Shown here: piece by piece, positions 24,701-31,940 of the stretch | Layout of the letters: each line of letters opens with the position of its first letter | How positions within the stretch are numbered: the stretch's first letter is position 1 | Source of the DNA: Acidobacteria bacterium UBA7540 | GTDB taxonomy: Bacteria > Acidobacteriota > Terriglobia > UBA7540 | Assembly: GCA_002478145.1 (NCBI GenBank) | Contig: DLMI01000010.1 | Coordinates: 22,817-59,720, forward strand | Direction of reading: 5' to 3' | DNA length: 36,904 nt | The notes under the pieces: model-generated | The model's input: the letters and a program-made list of their open reading frames with translations, nothing else | What the model was told of the DNA's origin: nothing | Database searches by the model: none | Made by a program: the position numbers and the translations under genes

Positions 24701-25468
24701 ACGGAGTGGGAGCGGGATTTCAATGCCAGCTACGCCAACGGTGGACTCCCTTCGTTGAGCCTCGTTCGCTTCATGCACGATCACACCGGAAACTTCGGTA
24801 CCGCGATTGACCTCGTGGATACTCCGGAGACGCAGGAAGCCGATAACGACTATGCGGTCGGCTTGCTGGTTCAGAAGATCGCCAACAGCATCTACAAGAA
24901 CAACACCCTGATCTTCGTCATTGAAGACGACGCCCAGGATGGCGCCGACCACGTCGATTCGCACCGCACCGTCGCGTTCGTGGCGGGCGCCTACGTGAAG
25001 CAAGGAGCGCTGGTCTCCACACCGTACAACACCCTCGACTTCCTGCGCACGATTGAAGAGGTTCTGGGCCTCCCGCAATTGAACCTGAACGACGCGCTCG
25101 CTAGGCCCATGGCCGACATCTTCAACACCACCCCGAGCGCGTGGAGCTTTACCGCCAAGCCCTCGGCATATCTCTACAACACAAGTCTGCCGCTGCCTCC
25201 CAAGGCGGCCAGCCTGATCGTGCCCAAGTCGACGCACGGCGCGCAATACTGGGCGCGGGTCACCAAGGGAATGGACTTCTCGGACGCAGATCGCGTCGAT
25301 CCCGCGGTCTACAACCGCATTCTCTGGAAAGGGATGATGGGCGACCGGCCTTATCCCGCCGGGCCGACCGGACTGGACCTACGCAAGAACCGCGAGAAGC
25401 TCCTCGCGAGTTACCGGCGGTCTCTGAAGCAAGAAGCGGCGCAGAAACCGAAGACGGCCACGAACTGA
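21737..25468 (+). CDS. lipoprotein C: Ig modules, YncE-like beta-propeller and phosphoesterase domain
   Basis: A 1243-residue exported protein. The signal sequence ends in LFLLFCGCGGG, followed by two 89-residue Ig modules (21869-22400). A seven-bladed YncE-like propeller then spans roughly residues 235-730, with blade motifs such as GIAVDPSGGAFYVSSG, TLTPDGTQLYVTNG and SFSPDGSWVYVVNG. A PF04185-type phosphoesterase/alkaline-phosphatase-superfamily domain follows (from about residue 770). It shows VIFIIKENRTYDQVLGD with the metal-site Glu-Asn, a GYLWDSA segment, and EDDAQDGADHVDSHR with Asp/His metal ligands. The architecture matches known YncE/alkaline phosphatase fusions. It is probably a cell-surface or periplasmic phosphohydrolase. 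The start has AAGGAG at 7 bases. Confidence 0.9.
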   Translation: MNMHNRNSRPFSLIILSLSLTALFLLFCGCGGGSSPSPVVQPPSGLSYTTATADYTVGTPITPNSPTSSGGAVTAYSVSPALPAGLSLNTSTGVITGTPTAVTATASYTVTASNSAGSTTASLSITVNVAAPAGLAYTTGTAVYTVGTPITPNSPTSSGGAVTAYSVSPDLPAGLSLDDDTGIITGTPTAVTAKASYTVTASNLTGSTTATLTITVNAAAAGVQFIPNMNQWITPLAPQGSQFQPLVTPWLVNGNPWWAGQAVSSVVSTDGKTLFVLTSGYNRIFYANSVSAMAFVAEPPVVGLAPGASIADNGLPAANSPSSEYVFIYDISTDTPVQKQIVMIPNAYNGIAVDPSGGAFYVSSGMGDYPFGSNGKPNPSSPQFDNVHAFTLSADGTTWAQQQELLLNHTTGGVGLPVPKSEPSLQINSVVYAQPCAAGVAISQDGQTMVVANYYNDSITVFTGGLGNWTPLSTLTAEEPGGLSNPGELDLRPGRAASSPQPGTPGGEYPFWVVVATTTNASTQTTTNWAYVSSLRDREIDVVNLSGTPAVIKRIPVKGQPNKMTLNTAQTRLYVAEDESDTVDVIDTNPNDSTTWNTVLETIPVIAPPSLVSTTFPTLAKYTGANTNSVTLTPDGTQLYVTNGNLNSIAVVALTGTDKNDQVVGLIPTGWYPNSVSFSPDGSWVYVVNGKSPTGPNPNWCYVYGPPLFPSCETTNEYNPQLTKAGLQSFPTATLAAQLPALTAQVLANNRFSSTESASDAAVMAAVRQGIQHVIFIIKENRTYDQVLGDLLVGNGDTHLVQWGDTITPNLHNLATTFVTLDNIMATAEVSNDGWPWTTGARAPDVVERQYPVSYAGRGLSLDSEGLNRSVNVAIPSLAQRQAAEPLTPDDPDLLPGQTDVDAPDGPNNEVNTGYLWDSALRMGLTVRNYGFFIDTTCYNEPTCAIPLAHDPASTRTIVASPSNVSLFPYTDRFFRGFDNNFPDYYRYTEWERDFNASYANGGLPSLSLVRFMHDHTGNFGTAIDLVDTPETQEADNDYAVGLLVQKIANSIYKNNTLIFVIEDDAQDGADHVDSHRTVAFVAGAYVKQGALVSTPYNTLDFLRTIEEVLGLPQLNLNDALARPMADIFNTTPSAWSFTAKPSAYLYNTSLPLPPKAASLIVPKSTHGAQYWARVTKGMDFSDADRVDPAVYNRILWKGMMGDRPYPAGPTGLDLRKNREKLLASYRRSLKQEAAQKPKTATN
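21869..22400 (+). repeat. two tandem copies of the 267-bp Ig-module repeat (lipoprotein C)
   Basis: Units start at 21869 and 22136. They are closely related to the four copies in lipoproteins A and B but share their own variants (for example AGLSL for AGLTL), showing both exchange and some divergence. Confidence 0.85.
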
Positions 25469-25574
25469 GCGCGACAAGGCGGGCGGGCGCGGACGGGGTT
25501 GCCCCTCACAAAGCAGAATCCCCGGGCGAGCCCAGCCGAGCGCGCCCGCCTTGTCCCGGGGCCTGTCATACTAC

Positions 25575-25621
25575 ACTCGCCCTCATGTCTCGGTGAGTCT
25601 CACAGCGAGATGAGGGCGAGT
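25575..25621. terminator. long near-perfect hairpin between convergent units
   Basis: ACTCGCCCTCAT (25575-25586) pairs with ATGAGGGCGAGT (25610-25621). The pairing continues inward through TCTCG/CGAGA (one bulged G) and GTGAG/CTCAC. As it is symmetric and lies between convergent genes, it could stop both transcripts. Confidence 0.55.
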
Positions 25622-25766
25622 CCGCTTTCGGGATCGACTTTCTTTTGTATGTGGGGCGGGCGATTCTTCGAGCAGGAGACTGGTCTTATTCGTCACGGTG
25701 CGCCTGCTGAAGCGGCCCAGATTTCCGCCCACTCGCAATGGTGGTGGTGTCCCAGTTCGCCTGTAG

Positions 25767-25812
25767 GGCCGCCTTGGGGCGGCCTGGCCGGTCCCGCCTT
25801 GCGGGACCGGCC
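25767..25812. repeat. two adjacent perfect palindromes
   Basis: GGCCGCC/GGCGGCC (25767-25784, 4-base loop) and GGCCGGTCCCGC/GCGGGACCGGCC (25786-25812, 3-base loop). They resemble the dispersed hairpins elsewhere in the window. Confidence 0.6.
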
Positions 25813-25869
25813 CTGCGTCGCATATTAGGACACTGGCAGTCTTGAGATGCAAATCATCTAAGCGCCAAA

Positions 25870-26454
25870 CTACTGGCGCGGAGGCAACATTGAGGGATTT
25901 TTTGCTGAGGACACCCGTCCGGCTGGGATCGAGACGCGACCAGACCAAGTTGATTGCGGTGAAATCTTCTTAGCGCTCGCAATCGTCCCCGTTAGTAGCG
26001 CTCCCCCTTGGGCCGGCAAGGAGCGGTGCAGCACTCCGTCTGAGGACTGTAAGCAAATGGAGCCTATATCGGCCCCCTCGCTGTTCTGTCCCTGTTTGAT
26101 CTCATTGAGAGGAATGGTGTAAGTTCCGGATGCAGTGATGATATAGGATTCGTCGGCGGGTGTGGTGCAGGCCTTGTCGCCCCAAAGGTTCACCGCCACA
26201 CCCGGAGTGAGCCGGAGCTTTACGATTACGCTATCATTTTGGAGCTCGAGTAGACCCGCCTCCGCCACTTGCAGGATCAGTGTGGTGGTAACGGTCCTGG
26301 TCCGCTGGGCGTAAAGCGGAGCAGCAACCCTCAGCAAGCCCACCAGCAGCAGCCCGACGAGTGTCCAGTTCGCGCCTTGTCCACGAGCGAAACTACGGAG
26401 CAGCCAAGCCGCCATGCCCGCCTTACTCCAGTCGCTGGATCGTATGCGTTGCAT
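25870..26454 (-). CDS. secreted beta-rich protein, candidate tip/minor subunit of the pilus-like system
   Basis: A 194-residue exported protein. The N-terminus is basic, with a hydrophobic core (WTLVGLLLVGLLRVAAPLYAQ) and probable cleavage after YAQ near residue 49. The mature part is beta-rich with two Cys residues (KACTTPAD and GSICLQSS) and ends in a basic Ser/Pro-rich tail. It begins with VTTTLILQVAEAG, like the strand starting the pilin-like proteins upstream (VQTLYLTLQNAV). As the last gene after the chaperone-like and barrel genes, it holds the place of the tip adhesin in Csu-type operons. That role is an inference; no family is recognised. The ATG at 26454 has a GAGAGGTG site; the ATG 13 codons later is an alternative. 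Confidence 0.6.
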   Translation of the reverse strand: MQRIRSSDWSKAGMAAWLLRSFARGQGANWTLVGLLLVGLLRVAAPLYAQRTRTVTTTLILQVAEAGLLELQNDSVIVKLRLTPGVAVNLWGDKACTTPADESYIITASGTYTIPLNEIKQGQNSEGADIGSICLQSSDGVLHRSLPAQGGALLTGTIASAKKISPQSTWSGRVSIPAGRVSSAKNPSMLPPRQ

Positions 26455-26553
26455 GGCCCTTCACCTCTCCACAAGGCCGCAAAATGGTCAAGTGGAATGG
26501 CCCGGCACCCCACCCTTTCTTCAGGCTGTCATGGCCAAACACGTTCGCTGGAG

Positions 26554-26770
26554 CTAGCGGCTGCCGCTGCGACCGCCACGCCCAGCATCGGCACCGCACC
26601 CACCGCAGCCCATTTTCTCCGGCGCGGCTTCAAATCCAACTGAAATACAATCGGCGCGCCGGGTCGAAACTTAAGGCTGGCGCCTGCCGGCCAGCGGGAG
26701 AAGCCAACTGGGTGCTCAGGCCCGGTCCGCTGCTTCCGAAAAAAGGAGGCTTCTTGGCATCTCCAGTACC
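26554..26770 (-). pseudogene. frameshifted remnant resembling the barrel protein's C-terminus
   Basis: On the minus strand, PAGASLKFRPGAPIVFQ and LDLKP are followed, after a frame change near 26614-26622, by PEKMGCGGCGADAGRG, GRSGSR and a stop at 26554. This parallels the barrel protein's ending (IRFELKLKPPQEK, then a Gly/Ser/Arg-rich tail ending GGSR), and the last 12 bases differ at one position. I read it as the remains of a second barrel-type gene; the similarity is short, so this is moderate. Confidence 0.4.
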
Positions 26771-27164
26771 GATGCTCGAGATGCCGAGAAGCTTCTCCTT
26801 TGGGATTAAGGGGGGAGTATCCCTCATTGCGAAGACTTCTGCAAGACCCCATTACTACTTCGTAATCACCCTCAAGACTCCCTCTCATCAGGGGCCGTCC
26901 GCCGAGTCATTTCCACCCAAACGCTTGGCCACAGTTGGTGAATCTCTTTGCGGTGCGCAAAGGTCGTCCGCCGGAGGGGTCTGTCTCACACCAGCTTCTG
27001 GAATTGGGAATCTGGGATTTAACTCGCGGTGGTAGGCAAGGCTGTGTGGGGATAGGGCGGAGTGTCTATAGTGTAAGTTCCTGACCTGGTGATGACATCA
27101 AAAAGTCCTGAAGCCCTCAAGGCTGTCTTCAGGGATTCAAGGCGAGACACTTTTGATCGTGGCT
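26771..27164. other. no recognisable gene
   Basis: This completes the roughly 700-bp gap between the candidate tip gene and the barrel gene. Open frames are short and have low-complexity translations. It may be further decayed remains of the duplicated barrel gene. No promoter was identified. Confidence 0.5.
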
Positions 27165-29525
27165 CTAGCGGCTACCGCCCCCACCGCGGGACCCACCACT
27201 GGACACGCCGCGGCCTGCGCCGCCACCCGCGCCCATATGGATCTGTTCCTTCAAGATCTCGTGGACAGGTTTCTCCTGCGGAGGCTTAAGCTTCAGCTCA
27301 AATCTGATCTCTGCCGCTGGCGGGTTAGCGCTCGAGGCCAACACCCGCACGCGGGCTGGCGAAGCGAGCAGATATCCATCGGGCAGCGTCTGCTCATCGA
27401 ACACGACTTCGTATTCTCCCTCACGCAGGTTGTAGAAGGCGAAGCTGCCGTCCTGGTAGGGTGTGGTGTAACGGTTGGTGCCCGCCAGCCGGATCACCGC
27501 GTCCTCCAGCAGCGTGCCCGCCGGCGCCACAATTCTCCCGGTCAAATAGGTCAGGCGGACCACGGTGAAGTCGGCTCGCGCGATGGCGCGCGGCTCGACG
27601 CTCACGCGCGCCATGGTGGCCGGGCCCGGCTCGTAATCGGTAGGGAGTTGCTCCATGTCAAGTCCCACCTCGTAAGGGCCTTCAGGAACGGCGGAAAACT
27701 GATAGCGACCTGAGGCATCGGTGACGGCGGTACGGAAGTGAGCGAGGCTTACGGGAACGCCTGCCGCTGGGCGGCTCCCTTTTGAGGACTGCTCCATCAC
27801 CAGACCCTGGACGCTTCCCACCAGCGGCGCGTGTGCCGCCGCGTACTGCTCGATGTCGCCCCCTCCCGGCAATTCTTTCCCCCAGTGGAAGTGCTTCGCC
27901 ACGCGGGCGTAAACGCTCCACTGATTGAAGGCTGCAAGCTGGGTGTTCAGGCCCAGGTCGCTGTTGGGGAAAAGAAAGATGTTCTCCGCGTTCAGCGCCG
28001 TATTCAATTGATTGCGGAAGGCCTCAAATTGCAGGTTCCAGCCCCGGATGAGCGGCGTGCTCAGCCCCGCCACAGTGCTGTTGTAGGCATTGGTGCTGAA
28101 GATGCTCCGGTTCACCAGGTCGTTGCCCTTTTCGAAGTAGCCATAAGCCGAAACGCGCTTGATGTTGGCCTGGATCGAGCCGCGGAAGAAGAGCGTGTTA
28201 CGGCTTTCCGTCGACTGCGAGTTTTGCATGCGGACGGCTCCGCCCAGCACCAGCCGCTTCCAGGTGAAAGTGTCTTCAACCTCCGTGAAGCGCTGCGCCA
28301 TGGGCGAGAGGTTGGTGTTGAGCTTCATGTCGATCAAGGAGAACCGCAGGCTGTGACGCCGGAGGGGGCGGCTGAGGTTGAAGCTCAACTGGCGGTTGTT
28401 CGAGGCAATCTCAGCCGGCTGCGAAGGATCGTGCTCGGTCAAGCGCATAGTGGAAAGCGAGGCGTTGGCGCCGAACTTCCAGGGCAGGATAAAGGACGCT
28501 CCCGCCGTATACCCGGAGCTGTGGTAAGTGGGCAGGTCGGGGTTGCCCTCCAGGTTGTTCGAGTAGGCACTGGCGGAGCCGTAGAAATCCACCCGCTTGA
28601 CTGGCCGGTAATGCCCTTCCACATCGGGCCCCTTCCGGTCGCCCACGAAGGTCCCCAGCAGCGGCAGGTAAGTGGTGCTCTGGCGAACGTAATTGGCCTT
28701 GAGGCTGAACTTGTCGTCCTCCCACGAGGGGCCCACCAGCAGCGACAACGGTTGTTGCCTCACCGGCACTGGCGCAGAGGAAGACTGTTCCCCGGCAGAG
28801 GTGAAGCTCGAAGCCGTCCCGTAGCCAGCTTCCGTATAGAACTTGAGGTGCTTGGTGAAGCTGTATAAGGACTGGAAGGTAAGGCTGTTCGAGTTCCGGT
28901 ACTCGTGGCCGGGGAGGAAAAGGGTGGAGTCGTTGGTCAGCGCGTCGGGGTTGGTGGAGAGGTTAAGGTAACGCACGCCGAACTCCCAACGCTCCCCTAC
29001 CTTCTGCTGCATGGAGGCCCCCAGCACCCGCTGCGGCAGTGTAATGCGGAAGGGAATCCGGGGTCCGCCGAGGAGCGTCTCCTCGCCCACGAAGAACTGG
29101 TAGCTGCGGCTTGTGCGCCGCATGGCGATTCGGAGGCCGCGCGCCGCGATCTCGGGCGTGTAGATATTGAGGAAAGGGTTCTCGACAAGGTTCGATGAAA
29201 AATGGAAGTCGCCGCCCATGAAGTCCCAATGCCAGCCCCAAATCGGCACCCTTTCGAGTCCCGCGTAGAGGTTGCCGGTGTGCAAACCGTTGCCGCCGTA
29301 GCCCTCGACGTTGGCGGTAAAAAGGCCAACACCCGGAATGAATTCACTGGTGTTCACGGCCGGACCTGTGGTTTCGGTCAGCGGCTGCCCGCTTCCAGCC
29401 AGATAGTAGCCTTGGAAGGCCACGTCGGCCTGCCCAGCGGTCTGAGCCCAAAGCGCGGGCGCAAGCAGCAACAGGGCGGCAAGCGCCATGGCGACCCGAA
29501 TCGAATTGTCCTTCAGCCAATGCAC
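27165..29525 (-). CDS. outer-membrane beta-barrel with two C-terminal Ig-like (carboxypeptidase-regulatory-like) domains; candidate usher analogue
   Basis: A 786-residue exported protein with a signal peptide ending APALWAQ (about residue 28). Residues about 30-565 consist of alternating amphipathic strands with aromatic girdles (LYAGLERVPIWGWHWDFMGG, FGVRYLNLS, LKFYTEAGYG), as in large outer-membrane barrels. Two carboxypeptidase-regulatory-like beta-sandwich domains follow, at about 573-655 (GRYQFSAVPEGPYEVGLD) and 660-740 (DGSFAFYNLREGEYEVVFD), then a Gly/Ser/Arg-rich tail. There is no TonB box or plug. Barrel plus two C-terminal Ig-like domains recalls an usher, and its position after the chaperone supports this, but no classical usher motif is visible. 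The start is GTG at 29525, with AAGGGAG 7 bases before it; TTG at 29528 is possible. Confidence 0.75.
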   Translation of the reverse strand: MHWLKDNSIRVAMALAALLLLAPALWAQTAGQADVAFQGYYLAGSGQPLTETTGPAVNTSEFIPGVGLFTANVEGYGGNGLHTGNLYAGLERVPIWGWHWDFMGGDFHFSSNLVENPFLNIYTPEIAARGLRIAMRRTSRSYQFFVGEETLLGGPRIPFRITLPQRVLGASMQQKVGERWEFGVRYLNLSTNPDALTNDSTLFLPGHEYRNSNSLTFQSLYSFTKHLKFYTEAGYGTASSFTSAGEQSSSAPVPVRQQPLSLLVGPSWEDDKFSLKANYVRQSTTYLPLLGTFVGDRKGPDVEGHYRPVKRVDFYGSASAYSNNLEGNPDLPTYHSSGYTAGASFILPWKFGANASLSTMRLTEHDPSQPAEIASNNRQLSFNLSRPLRRHSLRFSLIDMKLNTNLSPMAQRFTEVEDTFTWKRLVLGGAVRMQNSQSTESRNTLFFRGSIQANIKRVSAYGYFEKGNDLVNRSIFSTNAYNSTVAGLSTPLIRGWNLQFEAFRNQLNTALNAENIFLFPNSDLGLNTQLAAFNQWSVYARVAKHFHWGKELPGGGDIEQYAAAHAPLVGSVQGLVMEQSSKGSRPAAGVPVSLAHFRTAVTDASGRYQFSAVPEGPYEVGLDMEQLPTDYEPGPATMARVSVEPRAIARADFTVVRLTYLTGRIVAPAGTLLEDAVIRLAGTNRYTTPYQDGSFAFYNLREGEYEVVFDEQTLPDGYLLASPARVRVLASSANPPAAEIRFELKLKPPQEKPVHEILKEQIHMGAGGGAGRGVSSGGSRGGGGSR

Positions 29526-29591
29526 CAAGGCTCCCTTTGGAGCGCGACAGGCGCCCGCTCACCTCTAGTCCCTCTCCTCTGTTCGGGGGAC

Positions 29592-29618
29592 GGTAGGGCG
29601 GGGTTGAAGTCCCGCCGT
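29592..29618. repeat. solitary copy of the GGCGGGG...CCCGCC palindrome
   Basis: It is related to the arm at 2252-2274 and its right extension, including the following CCGTT. It sits between the chaperone-like and barrel genes. Confidence 0.6.
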
Positions 29619-29653
29619 TCCGCGCGAGTGAGGCCCACTGCGGTCCCTAGGCA

Positions 29654-30547
29654 CTATTGCTGTGGATGTTGCGGCACGGGCCCCGGCTGGACTTCTGGCG
29701 CCTCCGGGGTAGGCTCCACCGACACGTCCAGGGAGCCTTCCTGGATTTCGCCCGTGCCGATATCGATCCGCACCCGCAACTTGTAATGCCCCGCCTCAAG
29801 ATGCGTCTTGAGCGGGAAGAGGAAGCACTGGTCGCGCTGGCGCAAGACGGGGAGGGACGGGAAATCAGCCGTCTCCACCGCCTTGCCGTCCGCGTCCAGA
29901 ACCTCGAGCTTGCCCGTGGGCCGGAAATACATTAGCCCGCTGTTCTCGAGTATCGCCACCGCTTGCCAGCCCGCTGGCTCGGACTCCTTCCCCGCTGGCA
30001 GCGGCTCGAGCTTGATTTCCTTCAGCCTGCCGTGAATGGGGGGAGAGCCGACGGTGACGTAGACAGCGGCGACAGCACGCACAGCCATGCGCATTCCCAT
30101 GCCCGTCGCCTGCTCGGCGGTGGGAAGGGTAGTAAAGCCAGCGGCGCAGTTGTAGCTGCCTTCGGGCAGGTCCGCGGGGAGCCGTAGCGTGTAGCGGACC
30201 AGCAGGAATCCGCCCTTTTCTAGCTCGATCTCCATGGGGTTGAGGCTCAGCCATTTCTTGCAGGAGTAGGCAGCCTCCTGGGGCAGATCGCGCTCAAACT
30301 GCGGTGTGTCCCTGGCGTCGATATTGAAATCGAGCATCTCAGCACGGACTCGCACCTTCTCCCCCGATTCGGTACTCAGTTTGAGCGAGCCGGAGTACTG
30401 CTGCCCCGGCGCCATGCGCAACTCGACCCGCATGGGCGCCAGCCCTAGGCCTACCTGCGCCCAGACAGGCGCCGCTCCCCCGAGGGCTAACAGCCCAAGG
30501 AGAGTAATTACGGTTCGGTATATAGGTATTGAACGCCGATTGTACAT
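29654..30547 (-). CDS. periplasmic PapD-like chaperone candidate
   Basis: A 297-residue exported protein with a signal peptide ending APVWAQ (about residue 28). The mature part starts with GLGLAPMRVELRMAPGQQ, then GSLKLSTESGEKVRVRAEM, and later LSLNPMEIELEKGGFLLVRY and LPADLPEGSYNCAAGF. This is the pattern of fimbrial-chaperone first domains, where a strand beginning just after the signal precedes a PxR/PG turn and a basic pocket strand. A second beta-domain follows (about 185-280: AVAILENSGLMYFRPTGKLEV), and a Pro/Glu-rich tail. The ATG at 30547 lies inside the 3' end of the upstream pilin gene (40-bp overlap), so translation is probably coupled. Homology to PapD/CsuC-type chaperones is likely but remote. 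Confidence 0.7.
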   Translation of the reverse strand: MYNRRSIPIYRTVITLLGLLALGGAAPVWAQVGLGLAPMRVELRMAPGQQYSGSLKLSTESGEKVRVRAEMLDFNIDARDTPQFERDLPQEAAYSCKKWLSLNPMEIELEKGGFLLVRYTLRLPADLPEGSYNCAAGFTTLPTAEQATGMGMRMAVRAVAAVYVTVGSPPIHGRLKEIKLEPLPAGKESEPAGWQAVAILENSGLMYFRPTGKLEVLDADGKAVETADFPSLPVLRQRDQCFLFPLKTHLEAGHYKLRVRIDIGTGEIQEGSLDVSVEPTPEAPEVQPGPVPQHPQQ

Positions 30548-31050
30548 GATGTACCTACCTGATAGCTCCAACTGTCCTGGAAGGTATAAGTCACGGAAAA
30601 CTGCGCGAGAGTGTGATTCCCGCTGCCGGTAACCACCGTCGTACCATTCCCCGTGCTGCTTAAAGCAGCCGCAGCCGCGCAGGTGACGCCGGTTGCGCTT
30701 GAGCAAGCCACCGTCACTGAGCTAGCCGGAGGGTTGTTGCAGCCCGTAAAGGAGCTCGCGGTCGCTTGGGCATAGACGGTGAAGTGCGCGGGATTGTTCG
30801 TCACCGTGAATTGAACCTTGGTACTGCCGCTGTCACTCACGCTACCGCCCGGGTTAGTAGAGGTGGGAAAGGTGATGGAGGTCGGTGTCACCGAACCGTT
30901 GCTGACAGTGAGGGGAGTCGAGGCCTGCGCACTCTGCACTGATCGGCTAACCGGGGTGGGTCGGCGTGGTGCGGCGGCTTTTTGAGCCCACGCCGACCCT
31001 GCGGCAAATACGAGCGCTCCAGCAATGGTGAACATGATGAATTTGCGCAT
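30508..31050 (-). CDS. secreted pilin-like subunit 3
   Basis: A 180-residue exported protein with a signal peptide (MRKFIMFTIAGALVFAAGSAWAQ). The mature sequence is Ser/Thr/Gly-rich beta structure with Cys residues that could form disulfides (GCNNPPASSVTVACSS, VTCAAAA, TSCTIG). It ends in alternating hydrophobic residues (IGVQYLYTEP), as expected for a donor-strand or chaperone-binding C-terminus. The ATG at 31050 is chosen because AAAGGAGG lies 5 bases upstream; the longer frame to 31128 lacks this. It overlaps the chaperone-like gene. It is more divergent than the other two subunits and probably takes the minor-subunit position. Confidence 0.65.
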   Translation of the reverse strand: MRKFIMFTIAGALVFAAGSAWAQKAAAPRRPTPVSRSVQSAQASTPLTVSNGSVTPTSITFPTSTNPGGSVSDSGSTKVQFTVTNNPAHFTVYAQATASSFTGCNNPPASSVTVACSSATGVTCAAAAALSSTGNGTTVVTGSGNHTLAQFSVTYTFQDSWSYQVGTSCTIGVQYLYTEP

Positions 31051-31067
31051 CCCGGCCTCCTTTCTGT

Positions 31068-31116
31068 AGTTGGGGCGGGCTATGCCCGTCCTCGGGAGCG
31101 CGAAGCGCTCCCCTAC
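31068..31116. repeat. palindromic repeat between pilin-like genes
   Basis: CGGGC-TAT-GCCCG is followed by GGGAGCGC/GCGCTCCC (31094-31112, 3-base loop). It lies in the 81-bp gap between subunits 2 and 3, where it could set different expression levels. Confidence 0.55.
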
Positions 31117-31131
31117 CCACGGCGTCATCAG

Positions 31132-31668
31132 CTACGCAGCGCTGATGGTGAACGTCGCGGTTGCGGTGTACGTCCCGGTCTTATACTTCGGGTCGTTAGT
31201 CAGGCTCCAGGCGACGGAGCCAGCGTCCCCACTCACTGCCACCGAGTGCGCATCAGCGCCGAAGGTCGCCACGCTCGTTTGGGCGCTGGTAGACGCAGTT
31301 AGGGCCGTGCTGCATGCCGTACCTGACGCGGTGGTGCAAGTATAGGTGAGGGCGTCCCCCGAGCTAGGTGGCGTACCGACGCTAGGACCGCCGGTGCCCG
31401 AGAAGTCCGTGGTGACCTCGAGCTGAATGGAGCCAGTTCCCGAGGTTTGGCTCGTCCGAATCTTGTAGGTGAAGTTGGTTGCGCCGGTGTATGGATTGAA
31501 CGTCGTGCCGGTCGCGGCCAGGGTTGTGGTGGTAGTGGTAATCGTAATACTAGCCTCGTTCGACACGGTAAGCGAGAGTGTGGTTGTGCCAGTGGCCGTA
31601 ACGGTTGCGGCGCCAGCCAGCGATGCGCTCAACAGCAGGACGACCGCCGCAAGTAAAGTTTTCTTCAT
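31132..31668 (-). CDS. secreted pilin-like subunit 2
   Basis: A 178-residue exported protein. The signal peptide ends SLAGAA (about residue 20), and the mature protein begins TVTATGTTTLSLTVSNEASI. It is Thr/Ser-rich all-beta with a Cys pair (YTCTTASGTACS) and a FTYKIRTSQTSGTGSIQLEV stretch resembling the corresponding part of subunit 1 (VSYWIRTTPSTGSGSVQVQA). It ends NDPKYKTGTYTATATFTISA; this C-terminal strand recurs in the other copies and suits a chaperone-recognition strand. The ribosome site is AAGGAG, 8 bases before the ATG at 31668. It is related in layout to spore-coat-U/Csu pilins, at remote similarity. Confidence 0.72.
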   Translation of the reverse strand: MKKTLLAAVVLLLSASLAGAATVTATGTTTLSLTVSNEASITITTTTTTLAATGTTFNPYTGATNFTYKIRTSQTSGTGSIQLEVTTDFSGTGGPSVGTPPSSGDALTYTCTTASGTACSTALTASTSAQTSVATFGADAHSVAVSGDAGSVAWSLTNDPKYKTGTYTATATFTISAA

Positions 31669-31695
31669 GGTTTTGTCTCCTTTTTGGAAGTTTTC

Positions 31696-31847
31696 AGCTT
31701 GCGCTGATGGTTAAGGGTTGAAGTTAGCGGATAAGACCCGGTCTTATATTTCGGGTTATCCGTAAGAGTATAGCTAGCAAACTTTCTTGGCGAGCCGCTC
31801 CCGCACCGGACCGCTCCCGCTCTAGCAAACATCAAGAACCCGCGCAT
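31696..31847 (-). pseudogene. internally deleted, frameshifted pilin copy X
   Basis: It has an intact ribosome site (AGGAGA, at about 31854-31859) and an ATG followed by the start of a signal peptide (MRGFLMF). It then jumps to a pilin C-terminus (YTLTDNPKYKTGSYPLTSTL). Near the end a frameshift converts the expected TISAS-stop into an unrelated tail. Almost all of the mature domain is missing. Confidence 0.6.
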
Positions 31848-31875
31848 CCTCGTCTCCTGGTCTCCAGTGGATCAC

Positions 31876-31935
31876 TTACGCGGCGCTGATGGTGAACGTC
31901 GCGGTTGCGGTGTACGATTTCGTCTCCTTTTTCAA
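31876..31935 (-). pseudogene. pilin copy Y reduced to ribosome site plus last 13 codons
   Basis: The minus strand keeps AAAAAGGAGACGAAA, like the site before subunit 2, and then runs straight into codons for YTATATFTISAA and a stop. The 3' piece (31876-31916) is nearly identical to the end of subunit 2. The start codon and body are deleted. Confidence 0.6.
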
Positions 31936-31940
31936 AGTTC

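Larger units (their letters stand above)
25469..25869. other. 400-bp intergenic region rich in hairpins
   Basis: A bulged inverted pair flanks the first 80 bases (GACAAGGCGGGC at 25473 with GCCCGCCTTGTC ending 25555). A long hairpin lies at 25575-25621. Two perfect hairpins lie at 25767-25784 and 25786-25812. No gene was seen. It separates convergent lipoprotein C and the pilus-like cluster. Confidence 0.65.

Noticed and set aside
26361..27035. 224-residue plus-strand open frame
   Set aside because: It overlaps the start of the tip-like gene and the barrel remnant on the other strand. Its translation is Pro/Arg/Ser-rich without domain features and there is no ribosome site.
27831..28868. 345-residue plus-strand open frame inside the barrel gene
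   Set aside because: It is antisense to a clearly exported barrel protein. Its long open frame is a by-product of GC-rich codon usage.
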